Shown here: positions 6,218-13,834 of the stretch, one piece after another
How the letters are laid out: each line of letters begins with the position of its first letter
Numbering within the stretch: position 1 is the first letter of the stretch
From: JALVIU01 sp964462295
GTDB lineage: Bacteria; Atribacterota; JALVIU01
Direction of reading: 5' to 3'
DNA length: 20,465 nucleotides
Assembly: GCA_964462295.1 (NCBI GenBank)
Contig: CAYWXH010000027.1
Coordinates: 1 to 20,465 of the forward strand
The notes under the pieces: model-generated
Seen by the model: only the letters and a program-made list of their open reading frames with translations
Databases searched by the model: none
Told to the model about the DNA's origin: nothing
Translations under genes and position numbers: made by a program

Positions 6218-6658
6218 CTAGTTTGACCTTTCTTTTTCTTTCCTTAAACAGTCTTTGCAAATACCATACATATAGACATGGACCCTCTCTATTAACGCAC
6301 CAGAAAAAGCGGTATTACATTTTTCCACATTAAGGCATTCAGAGGAGTTTATATCAAAGATTTTTCCGCATTTGGTACATAAAAAGTGAAAATGGGGTGA
6401 TGTATTTGTATCAAAAACAACTTTTTTATCTAAAAGATAGAGTTCCTCTATTAGATGCAGATCACTTAAAGTCTTTAATGTATTATACACTGTAGAAAAA
6501 GACATATAAGGAAACTTCTCTTTCAAAGTAGTGTATATATCTTCTGCTGAATAATGGCCATGCTCCTTTGAGAGAAAATCTATAATTGCCAATCTCTGAG
6601 GGGTAAGTTTAATCCTTCTTTCCTTAAAAATGGATATAATTCTATCTCTATTAACCAT
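6218..6658 (-). CDS. perR: PerR-type peroxide-sensing repressor (Fur family)
   Basis: A 146-residue Fur-family repressor. The winged helix (about 1-80) includes RIKLTPQRLAIIDFL and the recognition segment SFSTVYNTLKTL. The dimerisation domain carries the structural zinc cysteines Cys94, Cys97, Cys134 and Cys137. The regulatory metal ligands of Bacillus PerR (His37, Asp85, His91, His93, Asp104) all have equivalents here at a constant offset of two: His35, Asp83, His89, His91, Asp102. Asp102 favours a peroxide sensor over an iron sensor. First gene of a four-gene operon with its own promoter overlapping a palindrome, so autoregulation is likely. The ATG follows GAGAGG by 9 nt. Confidence 0.9.
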   Translation of the reverse strand: MVNRDRIISIFKERRIKLTPQRLAIIDFLSKEHGHYSAEDIYTTLKEKFPYMSFSTVYNTLKTLSDLHLIEELYLLDKKVVFDTNTSPHFHFLCTKCGKIFDINSSECLNVEKCNTAFSGALIERVHVYMYGICKDCLRKEKERSN

Positions 6659-6698
6659 AATAGTATACCTCTCTTTTTTATATATTTTACTATTTTAG

Positions 6699-6713
6699 TT
6701 AAGTATAACTTAA
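6699..6713. promoter_or_regulatory. Candidate PerR operator over the -10 box
   Basis: TTAAGT-ATA-ACTTAA is a perfect 6-3-6 palindrome of 15 bp, the length of a Per box, and covers the whole -10 hexamer. It matches the Bacillus Per box at only about half its positions, so the assignment rests on symmetry, place and the adjacent perR gene. Confidence 0.5.
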
Positions 6714-6730
6714 TAATGATTTTTTGTCAA
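6702..6730 (-). promoter_or_regulatory. Sigma-70 promoter of the perR operon
   Basis: On the minus strand TTGACA (6730-6725) and TATACT (6707-6702) are spaced by 17 bp, the same boxes and spacing as the promoter at 169-197. Transcription should start near 6695, about 37 nt before the perR ATG. A palindrome covers the -10 box, and a second one, AAGATT-A-AATCTT (6729-6741), abuts the -35 box. Confidence 0.88.
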
Positions 6731-6744
6731 GATTAAATCTTTAT

Positions 6745-7725
6745 TTAATATTCTTTTGAAAGATCTACCAAATTTTTTGGTAGCCTATTGTATGTCATAT
6801 CTTTTAAGATAGAAATTATCTCTTCTTTTGTCTTTTCCAAAAAACTATGAGTTACACCAGCAGTATGGGGAGTCATTATTACATTGTCAAGCTCCCAAAA
6901 TGGAAACCTAGAAGGGTAAGATACAGTTTCACCTTTTTTAGGGTATTTCCACCACACATCAAGTGCAGCACCCTTTAATCTTTTATCTTTTAAATAATTA
7001 AATACATCCTCTTCATTTACAACTCCTCCACGAGAAATATTTACAAGATAACCGTTTCCCAGCGCATCAAGTACATGATAATTTACCATACCCTCTGTAT
7101 CTTTGGTTAGAGGTACTGATATTATAAGAGAATCACTTTCTCCGAGAAATTTAATCAGATCTTCCTTTGTCCCAAATTCATAGACTACATCTTTATACTT
7201 CTCTTCATCCCCCCTCAAAGACCTCTTTATAGCAAAGACCTTTATCCCAAATGGTTTAAGCATATAGGCTATTTCTTTTCCTATAGAGCCAAAACCCAAA
7301 ATAGTAACCGTAGAACCATAGAGATCATCTAAGATATTCTTTTTCCACCTTCCTCCCCAAATTCCCTTTCGCAAATCTTTATCAAACTTGGGGATCTGTT
7401 TTACAAGTGAGAACAAAAGAGTAACTGCAAATTCTGCCACCGCCTTGGCATTTGTATGAGAATTAGATAAAGGGATACCCCTTTCCTTTATCATGGAAAG
7501 ATCCAATATATCCACACCTGCAAATGGTATATGGACAAGGGCTAAATTAGGCAATGAGTTCAAAAGCTCCCTTGTCAATCTATATCCTATTATCACCTTT
7601 ATTTCAGAAGAGTCATACCTTTGAGAAGTATTGTAAAAATTTATCTGTGTATTATTATAGTAAAAAGAGTGAAAATCATTATCAGAAAAAGGCCCTCCAC
7701 ACAGCAATACTCCTAATTTATCCAT
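6745..7725 (-). CDS. D-isomer-specific 2-hydroxyacid dehydrogenase family protein
   Basis: A 326-residue cytosolic protein with a split substrate domain and an NAD-binding Rossmann domain carrying GFGSIG (144-149). The substrate-binding arginine is Arg232 (NISRGG) and the catalytic histidine is His287 (TPHTAG). The usual catalytic Glu, five residues after the Asp of the LDV motif (Asp256), is replaced: the stretch is LDVWWKYP, with Tyr at 261. Some family branches do carry DVW-type motifs here, so this may be a subfamily trait rather than damage. The ATG at 7725 follows AGGAGGG, which overlaps the tsaD stop codon. Last gene of the long leftward run. Substrate unknown; possible roles include 2-ketoacid reduction. 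Confidence 0.85.
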   Translation of the reverse strand: MDKLGVLLCGGPFSDNDFHSFYYNNTQINFYNTSQRYDSSEIKVIIGYRLTRELLNSLPNLALVHIPFAGVDILDLSMIKERGIPLSNSHTNAKAVAEFAVTLLFSLVKQIPKFDKDLRKGIWGGRWKKNILDDLYGSTVTILGFGSIGKEIAYMLKPFGIKVFAIKRSLRGDEEKYKDVVYEFGTKEDLIKFLGESDSLIISVPLTKDTEGMVNYHVLDALGNGYLVNISRGGVVNEEDVFNYLKDKRLKGAALDVWWKYPKKGETVSYPSRFPFWELDNVIMTPHTAGVTHSFLEKTKEEIISILKDMTYNRLPKNLVDLSKEY

Positions 7726-7735
7726 TCATACCCTC

Positions 7736-8740
7736 CTATAAACTCAAAGAAGATTTAACATCCAGCGAAAGATCAGAGAATCTCCCCTTATTATAATAGT
7801 AATACCCTATCACGCCTATCATAGCACCATTGTCTGTACACATCTTAAGGGAAGGAAGATAGAGTTCAAACCCAAGCTTTAAAGAAAGCTCTTTTAATTT
7901 GGTCCTTAGCCGAGAGTTTGCAGAAACTCCTCCTCCAAGCACAACTTGCCTCTTACCTGTCTTTTTTACAGCACGTTCTACTCGTGTAATGATAGTATCA
8001 ACCACTGCTTCTTGAAAAGATGCTACAATGTCCTCTATTTTAAAATTATCCTTATTTTTTTCATAAAAAAGTCTTACAGCGGTTTTTAATCCACTGAAAC
8101 TAAAATCTAAGGAATCTTTGCCCGTATTTGCCCTTGGAAAAGAAATAGCATTTGGGTTTCCATGTTTTGCCATTTTATCAATTATTGGTCCACCGGGATA
8201 TCCTAACCCAAGTAGTTTTGCTACCTTATCAAAGGCCTCACCAGCTGCATCGTCAAGTGTATCACCCAACACCTCATACACTCCATAATCTTCTACATCT
8301 ACAATCATTGTATGTCCCCCTGATACTAAAAGAGACAAAAAAGGAGGAGAGAGCTCTGGAAAATCTGGTAGAGGAGAAAAAATATGTCCCTCAAGGTGAT
8401 TTATTCCAATCAAAGGGATATTAAGTATAAAGGATATAGCCTTTGCAGCTATAAGACCCACTAAAAGAGAACCTTCAAGCCCCGGGCCATAGCTTACAGC
8501 TACAGCATCTATATTGATTTTTTCTATATTTGCCTCTTTTAGAGCCAAATCCAATGTAGGTAAAATATAATCAAGCTGTTTTCTTGCGGCAACTTCAGGG
8601 ACAACGCCTCCAAACTCTCTTTGAATATAAGCAGAGCTTGATATAGTATTTGCAAGGACATCTCTTCCATTTCTTACTATACCTATACTAGTTTCATCAC
8701 AAGATGTTTCTATACCAAGGATTAGGATATTTTTTTTCAT
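7736..8740 (-). CDS. tsaD: tRNA N6-adenosine threonylcarbamoyltransferase TsaD
   Basis: A 334-residue Kae1/Gcp-family ATPase that transfers the threonylcarbamoyl group to A37 of ANN-decoding tRNAs, acting with TsaB and TsaE in bacteria. Visible signatures are ILGIETSCDETS (7-18), the iron-binding pair His115 and His119 in INHLEGH, LLVSGGHT (137-144) and GDTLDDAAGEAFDKVAKLLGLGYPGGP (159-185). Full length. The ATG directly abuts the stop codon of the NHL-repeat gene, with only a weak ribosome site (TTTGGGG), so coupled translation is likely. TsaB and TsaE are not in the window. Followed after 10 nt by the dehydrogenase gene. Confidence 0.98.
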   Translation of the reverse strand: MKKNILILGIETSCDETSIGIVRNGRDVLANTISSSAYIQREFGGVVPEVAARKQLDYILPTLDLALKEANIEKINIDAVAVSYGPGLEGSLLVGLIAAKAISFILNIPLIGINHLEGHIFSPLPDFPELSPPFLSLLVSGGHTMIVDVEDYGVYEVLGDTLDDAAGEAFDKVAKLLGLGYPGGPIIDKMAKHGNPNAISFPRANTGKDSLDFSFSGLKTAVRLFYEKNKDNFKIEDIVASFQEAVVDTIITRVERAVKKTGKRQVVLGGGVSANSRLRTKLKELSLKLGFELYLPSLKMCTDNGAMIGVIGYYYYNKGRFSDLSLDVKSSLSL

Positions 8741-9742
8741 CTAAAACCCCAAATCTTCTAAATTCCACACCTGAATTCTATAATTTCTCTCATCTGCAAC
8801 ACCTATTCTTCTATTTTTCTTATCATAGGCTATTGCCTTTGGTCCTACAAGCTCTCCTTCATCTATCCCTGGAGTTCCAAAGGATGTTATAAATCTACCA
8901 CTTTCCGTAAAGACAAGGATCTGCCCTCCATCACTATCTGAAACCCATATAGTATCCTTTGGTCCTACACAAACCCCGGATATATGTCCTGCAAATTCTC
9001 CCTCATCAAATCCTGCTCTTCCAAATTCATAGAGAAACTTTCCTGATTCTATATCAAAGATAATAACCTTACTTCTATACTTTTCTGTTACAATGAGGTG
9101 ATTCTTTGAATCAATAGCCGCAAAGGATACATAATTAAGATAACCAGGTTTATTTTTTATACCTGTCTCTCTATCCTCTTTTTTCTCTACAAGGGAAAGG
9201 TTTCCTATTTCCTTTAGGAGTTTCCCTTTTTCAGTAAATACATAGAATCTCCCCATGTGTCCAAGTGCTACATATATATTATCTTCCTTATCAAGGGTAA
9301 GCCCTGTTACCTCTTCAAGCTCTCCAAGTCCCGTTCCCCTTTTTCCAAATTCATAAAGAAATTTTCCATCTTTATTATAAATAATAACCTTTCTTCTTCC
9401 TTTATCCAAAACTACAATATTTCCCTTACTATCTACTGAAAGCCCTGTAAGGTAGATATATTCTCCCTTTCTCTTTCCAAACTTTCCTATAGATTTTACA
9501 TACTTTCCATCTGGAGTATATAAAGAAAGCAATGTATTTTTCCCAGAAAGTAGTATATCTCCATTATGAGTAAAGGCAATAAGATTAATCCTTCCAAATT
9601 TATACTCAGAAGGATTGGGCCTATCTGCCATTTCTCCTATAATAAGATAAGGTTTTACATCTCCTTGAAATTTTGGAATCTTTGCCCCTATCAAAAATAG
9701 AAAAGAGATAATTATAAGTACAAAGATAATATATTTTTTCAT
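8741..9742 (-). CDS. Exported NHL-repeat (six-blade propeller) protein
   Basis: A 333-residue protein with an N-terminal signal peptide or anchor (hydrophobic residues 4-19, then GAKIP) and about six NHL-type repeats forming a beta propeller (roughly 50-80, 96-135, 146-180, 205-245, 255-290, 300-330). Repeats carry the pattern V-D-S-K-G-N-I-V-V-x-D, then V-I-I-Y-N-x-D-G-K-F-L-Y-E-F-G, then G-x-G-E-L. No lipobox Cys is visible. The protein should act outside the cytoplasm. NHL propellers usually bind proteins or ligands; here the target is unknown. It starts one base after the mobB-like stop with AGGGAG overlapping, so the two are probably coupled. No enzyme motif was recognised. Confidence 0.85.
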   Translation of the reverse strand: MKKYIIFVLIIISFLFLIGAKIPKFQGDVKPYLIIGEMADRPNPSEYKFGRINLIAFTHNGDILLSGKNTLLSLYTPDGKYVKSIGKFGKRKGEYIYLTGLSVDSKGNIVVLDKGRRKVIIYNKDGKFLYEFGKRGTGLGELEEVTGLTLDKEDNIYVALGHMGRFYVFTEKGKLLKEIGNLSLVEKKEDRETGIKNKPGYLNYVSFAAIDSKNHLIVTEKYRSKVIIFDIESGKFLYEFGRAGFDEGEFAGHISGVCVGPKDTIWVSDSDGGQILVFTESGRFITSFGTPGIDEGELVGPKAIAYDKKNRRIGVADERNYRIQVWNLEDLGF

Positions 9743-9743
9743 A

Positions 9744-10484
9744 TTAGTCTCCCTTCTTTTTGATAGTTATAGTATATGTATCTCCATCTATCCCTTTTAA
9801 AGTAGAAAGGGCTTCAAGTGTCATATTTTTAAGTAAATCCTCTACAAATGGCAAAAGAGGAACAGTCTTACCATCTACCTTAAGTACTACATCTTTTTTT
9901 GCAGAAAGTACTACACAATCAGCTAAAGACTTGGTTCCTAAGAGAATCTCTCTCCCAAGTCCTTGACAGGTAGGAAACCCACATGAACCACAATCTATTC
10001 CCGGTAACTTAAATGCCTTTTTCATTATAAGTTCAAAGATCTCTGGTAAATATCTATCTAGTTCTGAAATAGGATAGAAAGGTCTATACTTCCCTGTATA
10101 GTTATCAAGAGAGGCGTATGCAATCTCAAGGCCATTGGACAAACTCTCTATCTCACTCTCTGTTCTAAAAAGAATAATCCTTGGATAATCGGTTCTTTCC
10201 TTAAAACCCTCTACCAATACAACATCCCCACCTATTAAAGAGAGCATTTTATCAAAAGAGAGTTTTTCTTTAATAAACAGGCTGACCCCTGTATGAGTTA
10301 TAGCTCCTACTCCATCTGCTACTTTTGTAAACTTACCTGTATCTGTACCTTTATCTGTAAGCTCTCCGTGTATAGATTTTAAAACTCCTACCTTTAAGCC
10401 CTTATTTTTTAAAAATTCAGCAAGTTTAGTTATAAAAAATGTTTTGCCACTCTTTTTATATCCTACAATCCCAACAACCTTCAC
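9744..10484 (-). CDS. MobB-like GTPase fused to a Fe-S cluster domain
   Basis: A 246-residue protein in three parts. Residues 1-155 resemble MobB, the GTP-binding partner in molybdenum cofactor dinucleotide synthesis, with the P-loop GYKKSGKT (8-15) and VEGFKERTDYPRI (91-103). Residues 160-195 hold a cysteine cluster, DCGSCGFPTC with Cys165, Cys168, Cys173 and then Cys190, matching the putative Fe-S domain (PF04060 type) seen in RnfB and corrinoid proteins. The tail (196-246) is unassigned. The start is GTG at 10484 with GGAGGT lying within the end of trkA, so translation is coupled. No molybdoenzyme gene is in the window, so the substrate is open. Confidence 0.82.
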   Translation of the reverse strand: MKVVGIVGYKKSGKTFFITKLAEFLKNKGLKVGVLKSIHGELTDKGTDTGKFTKVADGVGAITHTGVSLFIKEKLSFDKMLSLIGGDVVLVEGFKERTDYPRIILFRTESEIESLSNGLEIAYASLDNYTGKYRPFYPISELDRYLPEIFELIMKKAFKLPGIDCGSCGFPTCQGLGREILLGTKSLADCVVLSAKKDVVLKVDGKTVPLLPFVEDLLKNMTLEALSTLKGIDGDTYTITIKKKGD

Positions 10485-10489
10485 CTTAA

Positions 10490-11149
10490 CTACCTCCCTA
10501 AAAACTTCCTAAGATCCTTTTCTTTTCCTATGACCCAAATCCTATCTCCTTCCTGAAATCTATAATCCGGATTAGGAAATATATCCATATCCTCTTCTGT
10601 TCCCACCTTCTTAACAAAAGCCACATTAACTTTATACTTATTTCTCAATGCCAATTCTTTTAAACTCTTTCCTACCATATAATTGGGTGCATCTATCTCT
10701 ATAAGGTCATAGCCTGGCATTATCTCAAATCTTTCTGTAGCTGCATAAGTTGCAATAGCCCTTGCAAGCCTTTTTCCCATATCTTCTTCGAGGTAAATTA
10801 CACTATCTGCACCTATCTTTATAAGGGCATTCCCCTGAATATGAGAATCTGCCCTCACTATTACTTTAGGTAATTTTAGAATGTTCTTTAATATAATAGT
10901 AGTTAGAATACTTGCCTCAAAATTATCCTCAAAACAGATTACAGCTACCTCTACCCCATCCAAAGAGATGCTCTTTAAGGCATCCTCATCTGTACTTTCA
11001 AGCACAATCGCAACAGAAACCTTGTCTTTTATATCTTCTACTCTTTGTTTTCTTCTATCGATTGCAATAACCTCTTGACCCATATTATAGAGGGTCGTAG
11101 CAAGGGAAACCCCAAACTTACCAAGCCCAAAAACTGCATATCTACCCAT
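10490..11149 (-). CDS. trkA: TrkA/KtrA K+ uptake regulatory subunit
   Basis: A 219-residue cytosolic subunit that gates a TrkH/KtrB potassium channel in response to bound nucleotide. The N-terminal RCK domain has the Rossmann motif GLGKFG (8-13) and an acidic residue at the end of beta-2 (Asp31) that binds the ribose. The C-terminal RCK_C domain starts near 140 (PNYMVGKSLKELAL). With a single N+C unit it is closer to KtrA than to the doubled TrkA of E. coli. It begins 3 nt after the trkH stop, which makes a functional pair. Its last codons contain the ribosome site of the mobB-like gene. Confidence 0.93.
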   Translation of the reverse strand: MGRYAVFGLGKFGVSLATTLYNMGQEVIAIDRRKQRVEDIKDKVSVAIVLESTDEDALKSISLDGVEVAVICFEDNFEASILTTIILKNILKLPKVIVRADSHIQGNALIKIGADSVIYLEEDMGKRLARAIATYAATERFEIMPGYDLIEIDAPNYMVGKSLKELALRNKYKVNVAFVKKVGTEEDMDIFPNPDYRFQEGDRIWVIGKEKDLRKFLGR

Positions 11150-11152
11150 ACA

Positions 11153-12751
11153 TCACCCCACAAGCACTTTTTCTTCAGGATAAGAATAGAGCTCTTTTTC
11201 CTCTTTTCTCCTCAGGGCAAAAAGAATTGTAAGAGGTCCTATTCTACCTATTATCATATTTATAATTATAATTAACTTTCCCCAAAAATGCAAATCAGGT
11301 GTTACACCGAGTGAATATCCTACAGTTCCTATAGCAGAAGATACCTCAAAAAAGAGTTTAAGAAAGTCCTCATGGGGTTCTACCCAAGTAATAAGAAGAA
11401 GTGAAAGAATAAGTGTAAAAATATATAGAACTGTTATAAGAAAAGCCTTCTCTATGATGCTGTGTGGAATTGTCCTTCCAAAAAGCTCTGTTTTACTCTT
11501 TCCTTTTAAGATACTCCTCAAATAAAGAACAATAAGGGTAAATGTCGATGTTTTTATCCCTCCTCCGGTAGAACCAGGGGATGCCCCTATAACCATAAGA
11601 AGGATAAGCAATAAAATAGAAGGGACATTAAGCATAGCAAGATCTATCGTATTGAATCCAGCTGTTCTTGCACTTACCACCTGAAAAAGAGAGGCCATAG
11701 CAGGGGTGCGCGAGAAAAAGAAAAATAGAAAAAATCCCCCTACTATAAGCACAAAAGTAGAGATAAGTACAATTTTAGAATGAAGAGATAACCTTGGTCT
11801 TTCTCCATGAAATCTCTTTTTTAAAAAATTAACTATATCGTAAAACACCAAAAAACCAAGACCCCCAGATACTATTAAAAATATAAATACAAAGTTTATC
11901 CATATATCAGCTTGAAAATCCATAAGATTGGTTTTAAAAAGAGAAAAACCTGCATTACAAAATGCAGATACAGAATGGAAAAGAGAAATATAAAGAGGAT
12001 AAGGAATTCCTTTATGTACAAAAGAAAACCATATGAATAGTGTTCCTATACCTTCAAAGATAAAAGTAAAAATCAATATATTTTTTAATATGTTTTCTAT
12101 CCTCCAAGTAACACCCCCCAGGTAATCTTTCACAACAAGTCTTTCAGATATTGATATATCTCCTCTAAACATAAGAGCAAAAAATGTAGAAAAGGTAATA
12201 ATTCCAAGTCCACCCATTTGGATAAGTAGAAGAATGGTGATCTGTCCCGGGAAAGTAAAGGAACTGCCCGTATCTACTACAACAAGACCTGTAACACATG
12301 TAGCAGAGGTAGCGGTAAACAAGGCGTCTATAAATGTTATACCATTATGAGTTGCGCCGGGAAGAAGTAAAAGCAGTGTACCTGTACCTATTATAACAAG
12401 AAAAGTACCAAATATAAAACCTGCAGGATTTAAAGAAGAAGAAGGAAACCTGGCCAAAAAACCATTTATAAATAAGAAAAATTGAGTAAAAAATAGATAG
12501 AATTCCACTAATAAAAATGTATTAAATTTAGTCCTAAAGATAAAAAAAAGTAATACAATAAGGATATCAAAAAAATCTGAATATAAGATCTTTTTGCGAT
12601 ACAGTATTTTTAAGGTAATAAGAGCTATAAAAGTAAGAACAATTAGGTATTCAATATCTGTTATAACTAAATGAAAAATCCCTACTTCATATTTTAAAAT
12701 AATTACAAAAAGGGAGAGCAACCCCAGAAAGTAAAAGGTTTTTTTGAGCAT
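11153..12751 (-). CDS. trkH: TrkH/KtrB-type K+ transporter membrane subunit
   Basis: A 532-residue integral membrane protein that conducts K+ with its TrkA/KtrA partner. Four pore loops with selectivity-filter glycines are visible: TCVTG (151-155), CNAG (265-268), RTAG (362-365) and GTVG (475-478). The GASPGSTGGGIKT loop (389-401), which gates the pore in this family, is intact. About 100 N-terminal residues form perhaps three or four hydrophobic helices before the first pore repeat, so the protein is longer than a typical KtrB of about 450. The ATG immediately follows the TAA of the upstream oppC gene, with GAGGA as a weak ribosome site, so it is read with the peptide transporter. Confidence 0.93.
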   Translation of the reverse strand: MLKKTFYFLGLLSLFVIILKYEVGIFHLVITDIEYLIVLTFIALITLKILYRKKILYSDFFDILIVLLFFIFRTKFNTFLLVEFYLFFTQFFLFINGFLARFPSSSLNPAGFIFGTFLVIIGTGTLLLLLPGATHNGITFIDALFTATSATCVTGLVVVDTGSSFTFPGQITILLLIQMGGLGIITFSTFFALMFRGDISISERLVVKDYLGGVTWRIENILKNILIFTFIFEGIGTLFIWFSFVHKGIPYPLYISLFHSVSAFCNAGFSLFKTNLMDFQADIWINFVFIFLIVSGGLGFLVFYDIVNFLKKRFHGERPRLSLHSKIVLISTFVLIVGGFFLFFFFSRTPAMASLFQVVSARTAGFNTIDLAMLNVPSILLLILLMVIGASPGSTGGGIKTSTFTLIVLYLRSILKGKSKTELFGRTIPHSIIEKAFLITVLYIFTLILSLLLITWVEPHEDFLKLFFEVSSAIGTVGYSLGVTPDLHFWGKLIIIINMIIGRIGPLTILFALRRKEEKELYSYPEEKVLVG

Positions 12752-13834
12752 TTATGTCCTCATCTTTGGATCAAATGCATCTCTTAGGGCATCTCCTAAG
12801 AAATTAAAAGCCAGTATAGTAATAAATATAAACACTCCAGGGACAAGCATCCATGGAAAAGAGGTAAGTACCCTCGTATTTTTAGCATCAATCAACATAT
12901 TCCCCCAACTTGCAAGGGGTTCTTGTATCCCTAAACCTAAAAAACTAAGGCCACTTTCCATGAGAATATAATAAGGAATACTCAATGTCCCTGCTATTAT
13001 AATATATGTCATAGTATTGGGCAAGATATGTTTTACTATTATATAAAAATCTGATGCACCTGTTGCCTTTGCTGCATATGTAAAATCTTGTTCTTTAATA
13101 GATAACACAAGCCCCCTTATTACTCGTGAAAAACCAGGCCATGAGATAAAACTCAATATAAAAATAATAAGTAGATATACTGTAGTAGAAGGCAGGGTAG
13201 ATGGAAGCATCGCACGAAGTGCAAGTAAAAGATAAAGAGAGGGAAAAGACATAATAATCTCTGCAAAACGCATGAATATATTATCTATCCATCCCCCGAA
13301 GTATCCGGATATACCACCAAATATTGCACCTATTATAAAAGATATGAATATTCCAATAAACCCTACACTTAATGAGATTTGAGAACCATACAAGATTCTT
13401 GTAAATAGATCTCTGCCAAATTTATCTGTGCCAAAAAGAAATATATATCCCCCCTTATCCACCCCAAAAAGATGAATATTCAAAGGTATCAATCCAAAAA
13501 GTCTGTACTTTGAACCCTTTACAAAAAACCTTACAAAATACTTCTTTGTCTTCACTTCTTTATATTTTTTATAAACAGGATTAGACATCTTATAACTATA
13601 AACAAAGGGTCTTATAGAAAAATGACCCTTTTCATCTATAAAATGAATTCTTGTCGGTGGGTGAAATGTCTTTCTTCTATTTTGTTCCATAAAACTATAT
13701 GGTGCAATAAATGGAGCAAAAATTGCCCCTGTATAAAGTATGATAAGCATAATACCGCCAATAAGTCCTAATTTATGTTTTTTAAACTGCCTCCAGACAA
13801 TCTCTCTTCTTGATAATAATACCCTGTCATTCAT
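12752..13834 (-). CDS. Peptide ABC transporter permease, OppC/DppC type, with large insertion
   Basis: A 360-residue inner-membrane permease of the OppC/DppC family. Helix 1 (about 22-44) is followed by PPTRIHF, then about 70 extra extracytoplasmic residues, then FGTDKFGRDLF (134-144), which normally follows PPS almost at once. The insertion explains the length (the sister gene at 16570 has 305). The ATPase-docking EAA loop is AAKATGASDFYIIVKHILPN (254-273). It ends with the conserved FNFLGDALRDAFDP. It starts inside the oppB stop with an 8-bp overlap (ATGAATGA), so it is coupled. No ATPase gene lies beside it; the OppF-type gene at the right edge may serve both sets. Confidence 0.93.
   Translation of the reverse strand: MNDRVLLSRREIVWRQFKKHKLGLIGGIMLIILYTGAIFAPFIAPYSFMEQNRRKTFHPPTRIHFIDEKGHFSIRPFVYSYKMSNPVYKKYKEVKTKKYFVRFFVKGSKYRLFGLIPLNIHLFGVDKGGYIFLFGTDKFGRDLFTRILYGSQISLSVGFIGIFISFIIGAIFGGISGYFGGWIDNIFMRFAEIIMSFPSLYLLLALRAMLPSTLPSTTVYLLIIFILSFISWPGFSRVIRGLVLSIKEQDFTYAAKATGASDFYIIVKHILPNTMTYIIIAGTLSIPYYILMESGLSFLGLGIQEPLASWGNMLIDAKNTRVLTSFPWMLVPGVFIFITILAFNFLGDALRDAFDPKMRT

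Noticed and set aside
6659..6744. Terminator for the long leftward operon after the dehydrogenase gene
   Set aside because: No GC stem with a T run is present; the only hairpins are the AT-rich palindromes of the perR promoter.
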